Source of the DNA: Lachnospiraceae bacterium
Lineage (GTDB): Bacteria > Bacillota > Clostridia > Lachnospirales > Lachnospiraceae
NCBI GenBank assembly: GCA_022845895.1
Contig: AP025573.1
Location: forward strand, 1,274,501 to 1,338,500
Direction: 5' to 3'
Length of the DNA: 64,000 nt
The notes under the pieces were generated by a model. It was given only the letters and a program-made list of their open reading frames with translations, had not been told where the DNA came from and searched no databases. This document shows positions 1 through 8,700 of the stretch, piece by piece; position 1 is the stretch's first letter, and each line of letters begins with the position of its first letter. Made by a program: the position numbers and the translations under genes.

Positions 1-118
1 CTGCGTCTTTTATAACATACGGATTTGCGGTCCGGTTACCATTGCTAGCCGGTCGAAGTTTCTGTATTATGAAAGGTAGCAGACTGTAATCTTAAGAGGA
101 GAAAGGGATGGCAGGACG
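1..118. other. Upstream flank of the first gene, no firm call
   Basis: Two plus-strand frames are open from the window edge: one ends at a TAG at 77-79 and the other at a TAA near 90. Either could be the C-terminal tail of a gene starting outside the window, but about 25 residues are too few to recognise. A strong Shine-Dalgarno-like stretch (AAGAGGAG, about 94-100) precedes an ATG at 108. Confidence 0.3.
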
Positions 119-125
119 ATGGTAG
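108..125 (+). other. Possible five-codon leader (MAGRW) overlapping the selenoprotein start
   Basis: The best Shine-Dalgarno sequence here (AGAGGAG, 95-100) is ideally spaced for the ATG at 108. That frame, however, reads only M-A-G-R-W and stops at TAG 123-125. The stop overlaps the ATG at 119 that opens the next reading frame, so ribosomes ending the mini-ORF could re-initiate at 119. Alternatively the same Shine-Dalgarno serves 119 directly with long spacing. This is inferred from layout only. Confidence 0.25.
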
Positions 126-469
126 TAATAGACGATAACGCCAAGGCTTATATGCAGAAGTACGGGTGGAAACATGTCGTGCTGAACATAGAAGACATCA
201 CGAGCTGATGTGCCCCTCCGTACAAGGAGATGTCGGTAAGCTTTACCGACGAGGACAAGGATGTTATGTTGGAAAAAGGATACGACGTAGACGAAAGTGA
301 ACTGGGCAATGTATATTATCCCAAAGAAGGTATCATCATTCCAGGGCAGATAATGGTCCGCTATGTAGAGTATCCGTGGATTACCTGTTTCGAGGTAGAA
401 GGTATCGAGATTAAGAAGAAGGCCGGCGGTGTAGCTGAAGAGAGGCCGGAGTGTCCCGGGGATATATGA
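119..469 (+). CDS. CC/Se-motif (HesB-like) selenoprotein with an in-frame UGA codon
   Basis: The frame opened by ATG 119 meets TGA at 206-208, continues in the same frame with TGT (Cys), and stays open to a TGA at 467-469. Read through, it gives 116 residues with selenocysteine at position 30 next to Cys31 (context DITS-U-C-APPYKE). Both sides of the UGA look coding: an N-terminal IDDNAKAYMQKYG stretch resembling HesB/IscA-like proteins, and a downstream acidic then basic domain ending near EGIEIKKK. The arrangement matches what I remember of the CC/Se motif family of (seleno)proteins in Clostridia, where a CC or UC pair occupies this place. The biochemical role is not established; thiol redox or metal handling is a guess. 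The sel genes are not in this window. A frame starting at the ATG at 230 would give only the truncated 79-residue C-terminal part. A genuine stop making this a pseudogene is the main alternative. Confidence 0.8.
212..237 (+). promoter_or_regulatory. Candidate bacterial SECIS hairpin just after the UGA
   Basis: CTCC at 216-219 can pair with GGAG at 226-229 around the six-base loop GTACAA, whose first base is G as bacterial SECIS loops prefer. An outer GCC (212-214) may pair with GGT (235-237) across a bulge. The loop begins about 11 bases after the UGA. This is close for general bacterial SECIS models but similar to the E. coli fdhF spacing. The stem is short, so the call is weak. Confidence 0.35.
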
Positions 470-525
470 TATAGATGGCCTTGACGGAAGGAATCAGAGG
501 GAATGATAAGGAACGGGGAGTATTT

Positions 526-1329
526 ATGGAGATTATCAGATTGGAAAATGTTACGAAAAGCTACGGAGACAAGCTTGTTCTGAATCATATAGACAAGGTG
601 TTCCATCGGGGAGAAGCGGTGGCCTTCGTGGGACATAACGGCTGTGGGAAGAGTACGCTGCTTCGGATAATCGCGGGTCTTACGGTACCGTCGGACGGAA
701 GAGCCGTGCAGGCGCCTGGGCTGCTGTTTCATTATATCCCTGAGAAATTCCCGCCGACACCGGTGACTGCAAGGCAGTATCTGCTGAACATGGGCATTCT
801 TGACGGCATGAGAAGGGATGAGGCCGGAAGAAGGATAGCATCGCTCGGAGAGGACTTCTTTTTTGGCGAGCTGCTGGATGTGCCCATGAGGTCCCTCTCG
901 AAAGGTACGCTTCAGAAGGTAGGGGTGATTCAGGCGTTCATGACGAGGCCCGATGTTCTGCTGCTGGACGAACCGGTGTCTGGACAGGACAAGGAGTCCC
1001 AGAAGGTACTGATTGAGAAGACGAACGAACTTCGCGGGGAGGATGTGACGATACTGCTGTCGTGCCACGAAGAGCATATAGTGAATGCCATTGCACAAGA
1101 CGTATATACCATACGGGAGGGAAGACTGGAAGACTATGAGCCTGCCGGCACAAAAATGTGTACCGTCATTTTGGAAAATGCAGGAGGCCTGGAGGCTGAC
1201 GGGCGTATGACGAAATATGGCCGCTACTACAGGCTGAAGGCCGAAGAGACGGAATGTGACCGTATACTGCCGGGGCTGCTTTCCCGTGGCTGGAGACTGA
1301 GAGGGATGTATAATGAAGAAGATAGCTGA
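526..1329 (+). CDS. ABC transporter ATP-binding protein
   Basis: This 267-residue nucleotide-binding subunit presumably powers the membrane protein encoded immediately downstream. Visible motifs are Walker A GHNGCGKST (about 36-44), signature LSKGTLQ (about 124-130), Walker B VLLLDEP (about 144-150) and an H-loop histidine (about 181). The ATPase core is followed by roughly 60 residues of accessory C-terminus, as in many antibiotic or lantibiotic type exporters. I chose the ATG at 526 over an upstream in-frame codon because homology starts there (MEIIRLENV) and GGGGAG lies about six bases upstream. The gene overlaps the next one by 17 bases, implying translational coupling. The substrate is unknown. 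Confidence 0.85.
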   Translation: MEIIRLENVTKSYGDKLVLNHIDKVFHRGEAVAFVGHNGCGKSTLLRIIAGLTVPSDGRAVQAPGLLFHYIPEKFPPTPVTARQYLLNMGILDGMRRDEAGRRIASLGEDFFFGELLDVPMRSLSKGTLQKVGVIQAFMTRPDVLLLDEPVSGQDKESQKVLIEKTNELRGEDVTILLSCHEEHIVNAIAQDVYTIREGRLEDYEPAGTKMCTVILENAGGLEADGRMTKYGRYYRLKAEETECDRILPGLLSRGWRLRGMYNEEDS

Positions 1330-2041
1330 ACTGACAAGATACGGGCTGCACATCTACTTTAAAGGGAACAAGTTCATCATGCCGCTTGTGGTCATTATCG
1401 CGTATCAGTACACGATGTATACCATCATGCCGGTCGGCATCGTGGACAGCTTTGTAATGGCGTCCTACCTCGTATTCTTCGTCCTTGTCTGGGCGGGGCT
1501 CAGTGTATCAGCGGATGAAAATCCGGTGATGGAGCAGATTCAGCTGCTGCGTGTCAGAAGCAGCCTGTGCTATTATATAAGCCGTTCAATCATTCTGGCG
1601 ATGCTCGGTCTGCTAGTGAGCGCCGTATGCGTGCTGTTTCCTGTCATCCAGAATGTTTTGAACCATAAGGGGCTGTTTCTAAGGCCGCTTACGGCGTATG
1701 ACGTGCTGAATGCTTTTATCCTTGTGGCAGGCTGCTCATTTGCGGGAGGTGCTTTAGGAAGCCTGCTGCATCCGAGAGTGATGGAGGACCGGAAGCTTGC
1801 GGTCGTACTTACGGTGCTGCTCTCGGTTCTGACGGTAGTCAGAACTGGTCTTGTACAGGAGATTCCATTCCTTAAGTATGTGGCATGGATTCTGCCACCA
1901 GTGGACAGGATAGCATATATATATGGCAATGTGGATGAATTCCGGATCTTACAGACCGGACTCATATTCATGGCACTTGTCGGATATGGAGCGGTTCTTA
2001 CTGTTATAAAAAGCTGCATATGCCAAAAAAGAAAATTTTAA
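1313..2041 (+). CDS. ABC transporter membrane (permease) subunit
   Basis: The 242-residue protein is strongly hydrophobic, with about six predicted membrane segments (roughly 22-42, 47-67, 90-112, 135-155, 160-180 and 212-235) and a short basic C-terminus (CQKRKF). It starts inside the end of the ATPase gene, so the two form a two-gene exporter of the ABC-2 kind. No substrate-specifying motif is visible. The family is assigned from topology and context rather than from a recognised signature. Confidence 0.65.
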   Translation: MKKIAELTRYGLHIYFKGNKFIMPLVVIIAYQYTMYTIMPVGIVDSFVMASYLVFFVLVWAGLSVSADENPVMEQIQLLRVRSSLCYYISRSIILAMLGLLVSAVCVLFPVIQNVLNHKGLFLRPLTAYDVLNAFILVAGCSFAGGALGSLLHPRVMEDRKLAVVLTVLLSVLTVVRTGLVQEIPFLKYVAWILPPVDRIAYIYGNVDEFRILQTGLIFMALVGYGAVLTVIKSCICQKRKF

Positions 2042-2061
2042 GATAAGGGGGATGAGGTGTC

Positions 2062-2769
2062 ATGGCGATGTGGAATCCATGGCGTGGCTGCCACAGATAC
2101 AGCGAAGGCTGCAAGTTCTGTTATATTCATAAGGGAGATGCGAAAAGAGGGATGGACACCGGAGCTATCGTAAAACTGGACGGCTTCGATGCCCCGGTAA
2201 GAAAGACCAAAAAAGGGGAGTATAAGATGAAGCCGGGACAGACGGTCTACGTATGCTTCTCCACCGATTTTTTTATCGGGGAGGCAGACGAGTGGAGGAA
2301 GGAATGCTGGGAGATGATGCGGGAGCGTCCAGACCTTCATTTCCTCTTTTTGACGAAGCGGATCGAGCGCTTCTGGAACTGCATCCCTGACGATTGGGGG
2401 GACGGGTATGAGAACGTGACGATTGGCTGTACGGTGGAGAATCAAGCGAGGGCAGACGAGAGGCTTTCTTTTTTCAAGACCCTCCCAATCAGGCATAAGA
2501 ATATTATCTGCCAGCCGCTGATAGAGCGAATCGATATCCGGAAGTATCTGGACGGAGTAGAGCTGGTCGTTGTCGGAGGCGAGTCGGACCGGAATGCAAG
2601 GCCGCTTGATTATGAATGGGTGCTTGCTGTCAGAGAGCAGTGTATCAGTGCGGGGGTCCATTTTGAGTTCCGGCAGTGCGGGACACATTTTATAAAAGAC
2701 GGCAGAGAATATACGCTCAATGTCCGGGAATTGGGCAGCCAGGCACGGAAGGCCGGTATCGATTGCTGA
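2062..2769 (+). CDS. DUF5131 (phage Gp37/Gp68-like) protein with radical-SAM-like Cys cluster
   Basis: The 235-residue protein opens with a cluster of cysteines at about 10, 17 and 20 (CHRYSEGCKFCY). This is the hallmark of the DUF5131 / Gp37-Gp68 family and resembles the CX3CX2C iron-sulfur motif of radical SAM enzymes, though with different spacing. Further in are a TKR segment followed by W-N-C-I-P, and GGES near residue 173, both of which I associate with the family. Members occur in phages and many bacterial chromosomes. No reaction is established that I know of. It is separated by 20 bases from the ABC pair and followed by two small genes on the same strand. Confidence 0.75.
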   Translation: MAMWNPWRGCHRYSEGCKFCYIHKGDAKRGMDTGAIVKLDGFDAPVRKTKKGEYKMKPGQTVYVCFSTDFFIGEADEWRKECWEMMRERPDLHFLFLTKRIERFWNCIPDDWGDGYENVTIGCTVENQARADERLSFFKTLPIRHKNIICQPLIERIDIRKYLDGVELVVVGGESDRNARPLDYEWVLAVREQCISAGVHFEFRQCGTHFIKDGREYTLNVRELGSQARKAGIDC

Positions 2770-2812
2770 GGCAGCCTGTTTATATAATAATGATGCAGGA
2801 GGTGTGTTGGGA

Positions 2813-3139
2813 ATGAAGTACAATTTGATTTATCCGGCTGTCATGTGGGCAGTGGGGGCTATGCTGGTTGGGCTTGGCATATATGCCCGGCGCAGGAAGA
2901 GGCCAATGTGGTTTTGGACAGGCGAGCATATATCGCCTGACGAGGTAAGTGACGTAGCTGCCTTTAACAGGGCTAATGGCAGAATGTGGCGGCTAAGTTC
3001 CGTGCTGTTCTGGATTGCCGGTCTGGTAGAGTTCTGGTATCCGCAGGCGGCGTTGATCTTCTTTGTGCTGGCATGTACGGTTGGCATAGCGTGGGTTATG
3101 TGGTATCATAATAAGATTGATGAAAAGTACAAGAAATAA
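2813..3139 (+). CDS. Small two- to three-span membrane protein of unknown function
   Basis: The product is about 108 residues. A first membrane span lies at about 3-22, a basic loop follows (RRRKRP), then a soluble patch with W-F-W-T-G and N-x-x-N-G-x-M-W, and two further spans near 65-80 and 84-101. The N-x-x-N-x-x-M-W pattern is reminiscent of small SdpI/DUF3784-like proteins, but that link is tentative. I set the start at the ATG at 2813 because CAGGAGGTG lies eight bases upstream. An earlier in-frame start would overlap the preceding gene. Confidence 0.6.
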   Translation: MKYNLIYPAVMWAVGAMLVGLGIYARRRKRPMWFWTGEHISPDEVSDVAAFNRANGRMWRLSSVLFWIAGLVEFWYPQAALIFFVLACTVGIAWVMWYHNKIDEKYKK

Positions 3140-3169
3140 TTATAACGCTCAGATGGAGGAAGCTGAAAC

Positions 3170-3772
3170 ATGCTTGCAGAAGATATAGCGTATGCCCGGA
3201 CGGATGAGTATCCGCTGCGGGACAGGGAGTACAAGGATGAATGTCTGACGGAAGAGGATATTCGGAAAATAGAATTCATTCATATCAAATTCATGAGATG
3301 CAGGTTCACTGGCTGTGATTTCAGCGGGGCAGGATTTTACAGCGCAGAATTTGATAACTGTGATTTTTCCAACTGCCGGTTCGGCGGAAGCTACTGGAAG
3401 GATTCGGCTATAAAGGAATGCAAAGGGAACGGAGCTAAATTAGATATGGCGGTTCTGAAGCATGTAGAACTGGAGAACTGCCGTCTGGATCTCACTAATT
3501 TCACAGGCTCTTCGTGGGAGGGATGCAGCGTGCGGGAATGCGGCTTCCGGGAATCTTTCTTTTCAGAAGTCCGATTTCGGAAGGTCCGTTTTGAAAAGTC
3601 GGATTTATCAAAGACAGATTTTTTCCGGACGTCTCTGAAAGATATAGATTTTTCCGACAGCGTGATAGAAGGTATCACCGTTTCGGAGGAGCATCGGGAG
3701 CTCCAGGGAATGAAGGTCAATATGTTCCAGGCGGCAGAACTTGTAAAGCTGCTCGGTGTAAAAGTCATATGA
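3170..3772 (+). CDS. Pentapeptide repeat protein
   Basis: The 200-residue protein has a central region (about 40-165) built from A(D/N)LxX-type five-residue repeats with recurring F or L at the middle position, for example CRFTG CDFSG AGFYS AEFDN CDFSN. This predicts a right-handed quadrilateral beta-helix. The last 35 residues are non-repetitive and end in a hydrophobic tail (MFQAAELVKLLGVKVI). Stand-alone pentapeptide proteins of this kind include the Qnr/McbG group that protects gyrase, but nothing here proves that role. A Shine-Dalgarno (GGAGG, about 3153-3158) precedes the ATG. Confidence 0.8.
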   Translation: MLAEDIAYARTDEYPLRDREYKDECLTEEDIRKIEFIHIKFMRCRFTGCDFSGAGFYSAEFDNCDFSNCRFGGSYWKDSAIKECKGNGAKLDMAVLKHVELENCRLDLTNFTGSSWEGCSVRECGFRESFFSEVRFRKVRFEKSDLSKTDFFRTSLKDIDFSDSVIEGITVSEEHRELQGMKVNMFQAAELVKLLGVKVI

Positions 3773-3809
3773 CGTGGTTAGAAAATATAGATGCGAGAGG
3801 AGACAGGAT

Positions 3810-4586
3810 ATGAAGGTAGGATTTATAGGGATGGGAAGCATGGCGCAGGCTATGATAGAAGGATTCCTCAAAAGCGGGGCGCTGGAAGGAAGAGACATAT
3901 ATGCAAGCGGCGGGAATTATGAGCGGCTTGAGAAGAACTGCAGGAGATTCGGATGTATTCCGTGCCGGACGAACGAAGATGTGATTGAACATTCAGATAT
4001 GGTCGTCATATCGCTGAAAGCCGCTATGGTGGCGGATGTCATACGCCCGCTTGCAAAGTCGCTGAAAGGCAGAATCGTCGTTTCCATAGCGGCCGGTTAT
4101 ACATTTGACACGTTCAGGGACATATTGGGTACAGACGTCCACTATATCTGCACGATACCGAACACTCCGGTATCCGTAGGGGAAGGAATCACCGTATGCG
4201 AGGACAGGCATTCGCTTGAGGAAGAAGAGTATGAGGCATTCTACACGTTGTTTTCTGCCATCGGACTGGTACAGCCTGTCGAGACGGAACTTGTAGGAAC
4301 GGCTGGTACCGTGGCGGGCTGCGGCCCCGCATTTGCCAGCATGTTTCTGGAAGCGCTTGGAGACGCAGGGGTCAAATACGGCCTGCCGAGACGTACGGCA
4401 TATGAGCTTGCCGCCCAGATGCTCTGTGGGACCGGGAAGCTGTACACGGAGAAGAAGCAGCATCCGGGCGAGATGAAGGACGCCGTCTGTTCCCCCGGCG
4501 GGACGACGATAAGAGGCGTGTCCGCGCTGGAACGAGCCGGCTTCAGGGATGCGGTCATCCGTGCGGTGGACGAGATAGAAGGCTGA
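3810..4586 (+). CDS. proC: Pyrroline-5-carboxylate reductase
   Basis: The enzyme performs the last step of proline synthesis: NAD(P)H reduction of 1-pyrroline-5-carboxylate. The 258-residue length is close to the family norm of about 265. The dinucleotide-binding motif GFIGMGSMA starts at about residue 4. The C-terminal dimerisation domain shows G-P-A-F and the motif near the end containing SPGGTT(I)xG. I preferred the start at 3810 because GAGAGGAG lies six or more bases before it and homology begins at MKVGFIG; an upstream in-frame start adds 12 residues of no known homology. It stands alone, with no proA or proB adjacent. Confidence 0.92.
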   Translation: MKVGFIGMGSMAQAMIEGFLKSGALEGRDIYASGGNYERLEKNCRRFGCIPCRTNEDVIEHSDMVVISLKAAMVADVIRPLAKSLKGRIVVSIAAGYTFDTFRDILGTDVHYICTIPNTPVSVGEGITVCEDRHSLEEEEYEAFYTLFSAIGLVQPVETELVGTAGTVAGCGPAFASMFLEALGDAGVKYGLPRRTAYELAAQMLCGTGKLYTEKKQHPGEMKDAVCSPGGTTIRGVSALERAGFRDAVIRAVDEIEG

Positions 4587-4628
4587 TGCCGCCGCTATGC
4601 GGTAAGGACGGAAGAAGGAGTGGTGACG

Positions 4629-5798
4629 TTGAGGTTTTTTCATTTATCTGATTTGCACATAGGCAGACAGCTGCATCATTATAACCTGATTGACGACCAG
4701 AGGAAGGTGCTCAAAGAAATAGCCGCGTATGCGGCAGACTTGCATCCGGATGCCGTAGTCATTGCAGGAGACATATACGACAAGTCCGTACCGTCTGCCG
4801 AGGCGGTCACGGTATTTGATGAATTTCTGACGGCACTGTCCGCAATAGAGCCATCCATTCCGATACTGGTAATAAGCGGGAATCATGACTCGCCGGGACG
4901 ACTCAGCTATGCATCCGGATTTCTGAAGGCGCATCATATCTATGTTGCCGGAAACGCACCCGAACATGGTGGGGAACATATTTCCAAGGTGACGCTGGCG
5001 GATGAATATGGGGAAGTGGATTTTTATCTGCTTCCATTTTTAAAGCCCTCCTATGTAAGGAACGTATGGGAAGGATGTGGGCCTGAAAGCAGCAGCGACG
5101 CCATACGTATGCTCATAGAACGGGAGGACATTGACTATGCGGGGCGCAGGAATGTGCTTATATCCCACCAGTTCTATACAGGGGATGGAATCAGGCCCGG
5201 CACATGCGATTCTGAGACCATTGCGGTGGGCGGTACCGACAACGTGGATACGGGTCCGCTAAAGCCGTTCGATTACGTGGCGCTTGGACATCTGCATGGG
5301 GCCCAGAAGGTGGGAGTAAGCCATATACAGTATTGTGGCACTCCTATGAAGTATTCCGTCAGTGAGAGCGGACATGATAAATCGCTTGCTATGGTTATTC
5401 TGCGGGAAAAAGGGGAAGAAGCCGAAGTTGTCAGACTGCCCCTTCACCCGGTGAGGGACGTTCGCAACAAGAGAGGTAAGCTTCAGGATATTCTCAGCCA
5501 GCCGCAAGAGGAAGGCCGGGATGATTACGTGAGCATAACACTGACGGACGAGACAGAACCGTATAAGCCGAAGGAACAGCTGGAGAAGATATACTCCCAT
5601 ATCCTGGAAGTGCGCCTTGACAACGAACGGATCCGGCAGAAGCTGACAGAATTTGACAAAGAGCTTGTGTGGAAAAGCCCTATGGATGCATTTGCCGATT
5701 TTTATGCCAAGATGCAGGGAAGAGAGCTGGACGATGAGGAAGAAGAGATTCTGGAGCAGGTAATAGACTGGGCAGGAGAAGAGGAGAACCGCAGATGA
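4629..5798 (+). CDS. sbcD: Exonuclease SbcD, nuclease subunit of SbcCD
   Basis: This Mre11-like metallophosphoesterase works with SbcC to cut hairpins and process DNA ends. Phosphoesterase motifs appear in order: SDLHIG (about 6-11), GDIYDKS, GNHD, a conserved SHQF and GHLHG. The start matters: in-frame GTG codons at 4620 and 4623 lie inside or against the Shine-Dalgarno AAGGAG (4615-4620). The TTG at 4629 sits eight bases after it and gives the expected N-terminus (M-R-F-F-H-L-S-D-L-H). The product is then 389 residues. The gene overlaps sbcC by four bases. Confidence 0.93.
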   Translation: MRFFHLSDLHIGRQLHHYNLIDDQRKVLKEIAAYAADLHPDAVVIAGDIYDKSVPSAEAVTVFDEFLTALSAIEPSIPILVISGNHDSPGRLSYASGFLKAHHIYVAGNAPEHGGEHISKVTLADEYGEVDFYLLPFLKPSYVRNVWEGCGPESSSDAIRMLIEREDIDYAGRRNVLISHQFYTGDGIRPGTCDSETIAVGGTDNVDTGPLKPFDYVALGHLHGAQKVGVSHIQYCGTPMKYSVSESGHDKSLAMVILREKGEEAEVVRLPLHPVRDVRNKRGKLQDILSQPQEEGRDDYVSITLTDETEPYKPKEQLEKIYSHILEVRLDNERIRQKLTEFDKELVWKSPMDAFADFYAKMQGRELDDEEEEILEQVIDWAGEEENRR

Positions 5799-8700
5799 AA
5801 CCATTGAGATTAGTAATGTCGGCCTTTGGTTCGTATGCAGGCAGGACAGTGCTTGATTTCACCAAAGTGCAGGCGGGGATATTTCTGATTACGGGAGATA
5901 CGGGAGCCGGAAAGACGACTATATTTGACGCGGTCACCTATGCGCTTTATGACCAGACAAGCGGCGGCAGACGGGACGGCAGCATGATGCGCAGCCAATA
6001 TGCTTCCGAAGAGGTGGAGACTTATGTAGAGTATACATTTTCTTACCACGGGGATGTATATACCGTCCGGAGGAATCCGGAGTATATGCGGCTTGGCAGG
6101 CGGCGTCATGCAGACGGGTCTCCCCGTCTCGTAAGGGAAGCCCCGAAGGTTGAGCTCACGCTTCCGGACGGTAAAGCATATCATGGCAGGAAGCGGGAGA
6201 TTGACCAGAAGATTGCGGATATCATCGGACTGGACGCGGACCAGTTTACCCAGATAGCGATGATAGCACAGGGGGATTTTCTGAAGCTGCTGCATGCAGA
6301 GTCTAAGGAACGCAAGAAAATATTTACGAAAATATTCCATACACGGCTATATTACCGTGTGCAGGAGGAATTGAAACGGCAGGCGTCACAACTGTACAGT
6401 GAGCTGGAGGAGAATACGAACAATGTACGGCGGGAGGCGGAAAGGGCAGAATGCGGTGCAGACAGCCGGTACAGCGAGGAATGGGAGGCTCTAAAGATGC
6501 TACCCATACCGGACAGGGAGGAGACGCTTCGGCTGCTCGGGCTTATCATTAGAGAAGGAGCCGAGAGAGAGAAGGAGAAGAAGAAGGAGGCAGCCCGTCT
6601 GCAGGAGCAGCTGGATAGAATCAACGGCGCAATGAAAGAGGGGGAGACGCTGAACCGCCTGTTCCAGGCTTACGAAGAGGCGGGGGAAGAGGAAAAGATG
6701 CTCCTGGATAAGAAAGACGCTTACCGTAAGATGGCGGCGGACGTGGCCTGCGCCCGGAGGATGGAAAGGGTACGTTTGAAAGAGGAGGAGCTCCATAGTA
6801 TAAAGGCATCGGCAGCGGAGTCCGCCCAGAACCTCATCCGGCTGGAGAGAAAAGGAAAGGAAGCGGAGGAGTCGGCACATGCAGCGGCGGCAGTAGAAGA
6901 ACAGGCGGAGGAAGAACTCAGGCGAAAGGAGCCTGCGTATATGGAAGTATTCATGCGGCTGAAAGACACGATGCAGCAGTACGATGAGCTGGAGCAATAT
7001 GAAGCGGAGACGGGAAGGCTGGCGGGGCTTTTGGATGAAACGAGAAACCAGTCTGCTATGGCGGAGGAAGAAGAGCAAAGACTTGTGGCGTACTGCGAAA
7101 GCCTGAAGAAAGAACGGGAAGAGCTGTCCTGCAGCCCGGCGGAAAAGGAGCGCCTGACCGCAAAGGCAAAAGCGCTGGCCGACAGGGCGCAGGAAGTCGA
7201 GGCGCTGGAACAGGCGGCCCAGAATATCAGGCAGCTTGTCATGGAATGTAAAGATAAGCAGCGGCATGAGGAGGAATGCTCGTCAGCTTACCGGGATGAG
7301 CTGGAGCATTACGAGCAAAAATACCGGGCATTTCTGAACGAACAGGCAGGTATACTGTCGTGCAGTCTCGTTAGTGGGCGCCCATGTCCTGTGTGTGGCT
7401 CCTGCGAACATCCGGATCCTGCGCGGCTCTCGGAATCTGCCCCTTCACAGGAAGAGGTCGAGAAGGCAAAGGAATCGAAGGATAATGCGGAAAAGATTCG
7501 CCAGGCTGCGGCAGACAGCCTGCGGGAGGCGGCCGGAATGCTTCGGACGGAAAGAGAATTATTTGCCAGGGAGTATGCGAAGCTGTTCGATATAGAGCAG
7601 CCTTCAGACTGCAGGGAGAATCTTCCTGATCTGGAGAGAAGAATCAAGGCAGCAGGTGAAGCCTGCGTTAAGAATCTGGCAGATATAAAGCAGGCGCTTC
7701 TGCAGACAGAAAGGAATGTGAGCCGTCATGGCTTTGTGTGCGCAGAATATGAAGAGGCAGAGCATACGCTTGTACAGAAGCAGAGCGAGATAAAAGAGAT
7801 AGCCGGGAGGCTGCTGGAGTTGGAGGGAAAGTACGGCCGGCAGAGCGCATTGGCAGAAGAATGGAAGAAGAAGCTTGATTTCCCCTCGAAAGAAGAGGCT
7901 GAAACAAGACAGAAGGAGGCAGCTCATCAGCTTGAAGAATTAAGGAATCATCTCAAACTGGCACGGGAACAGCACCAGAAGGTTCTGCACGAGCTAAAAA
8001 GGATTGAGGGAGAGCGGGACGGCGAATTAAAACGCAGGGAACAGTTGGAAATGTTGTGCCAAAAGGCAGAAGAGGCATACAGGCATGCTCTGGCAGAAGA
8101 GGAATTCGAAGAAGAAGAGTATGAGACGAAAAAGGAGCTCTTAGATACGAAGGAGGAGATGGCAGCCTCCCTCGAACGTTACGAAGCACAGGTCAAAGAG
8201 AACAAAGCCGCCCTTCAGCTACTCGGCACCCAGGTAGAAGGGAAGAAGAGGGTAGATGTGGCAGTTCTTGTAGAAGAGGCAGATAGGCTCGCCGGAGTGC
8301 TGGAAGGACTGAGAGGAGAGCAGATCCGTCTCGGCAGTATAAACGGCAGGAACAGGGAGATAAAAGAAGAACTCAGAAAGACATTTGAACGGAAGGGCGG
8401 GCTGCAGAAACACTATGAGCTGGTCGGTAACCTGAGCCGTACGGCCAACGGGAATCTGAGCGGCTCGGTCAAGCTGGATTTTGAAACGTATGTACAGCGG
8501 CAGTATTTTAAACAAATCATCCATGCGGCAAACAAGAGGCTTGTGCAGATGACAGACAACGGATTCCTGTTGCAGTGCAGGGATATGAAAAGTCTTGGGA
8601 GCCAGGGACAGGCAGGGCTGGATCTGGATGTCCTGCATCTGCTCAGCGGTGCGGTGCGCGACGTGAAGACGCTGTCGGGCGGCGAGTCATTCATGGCAGC

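Noticed and set aside
361..1353. Long minus-strand open frame opposite the selenoprotein and ABC genes
   Set aside because: It lies wholly opposite recognisable genes, its product has no family features and it lacks a ribosome site.
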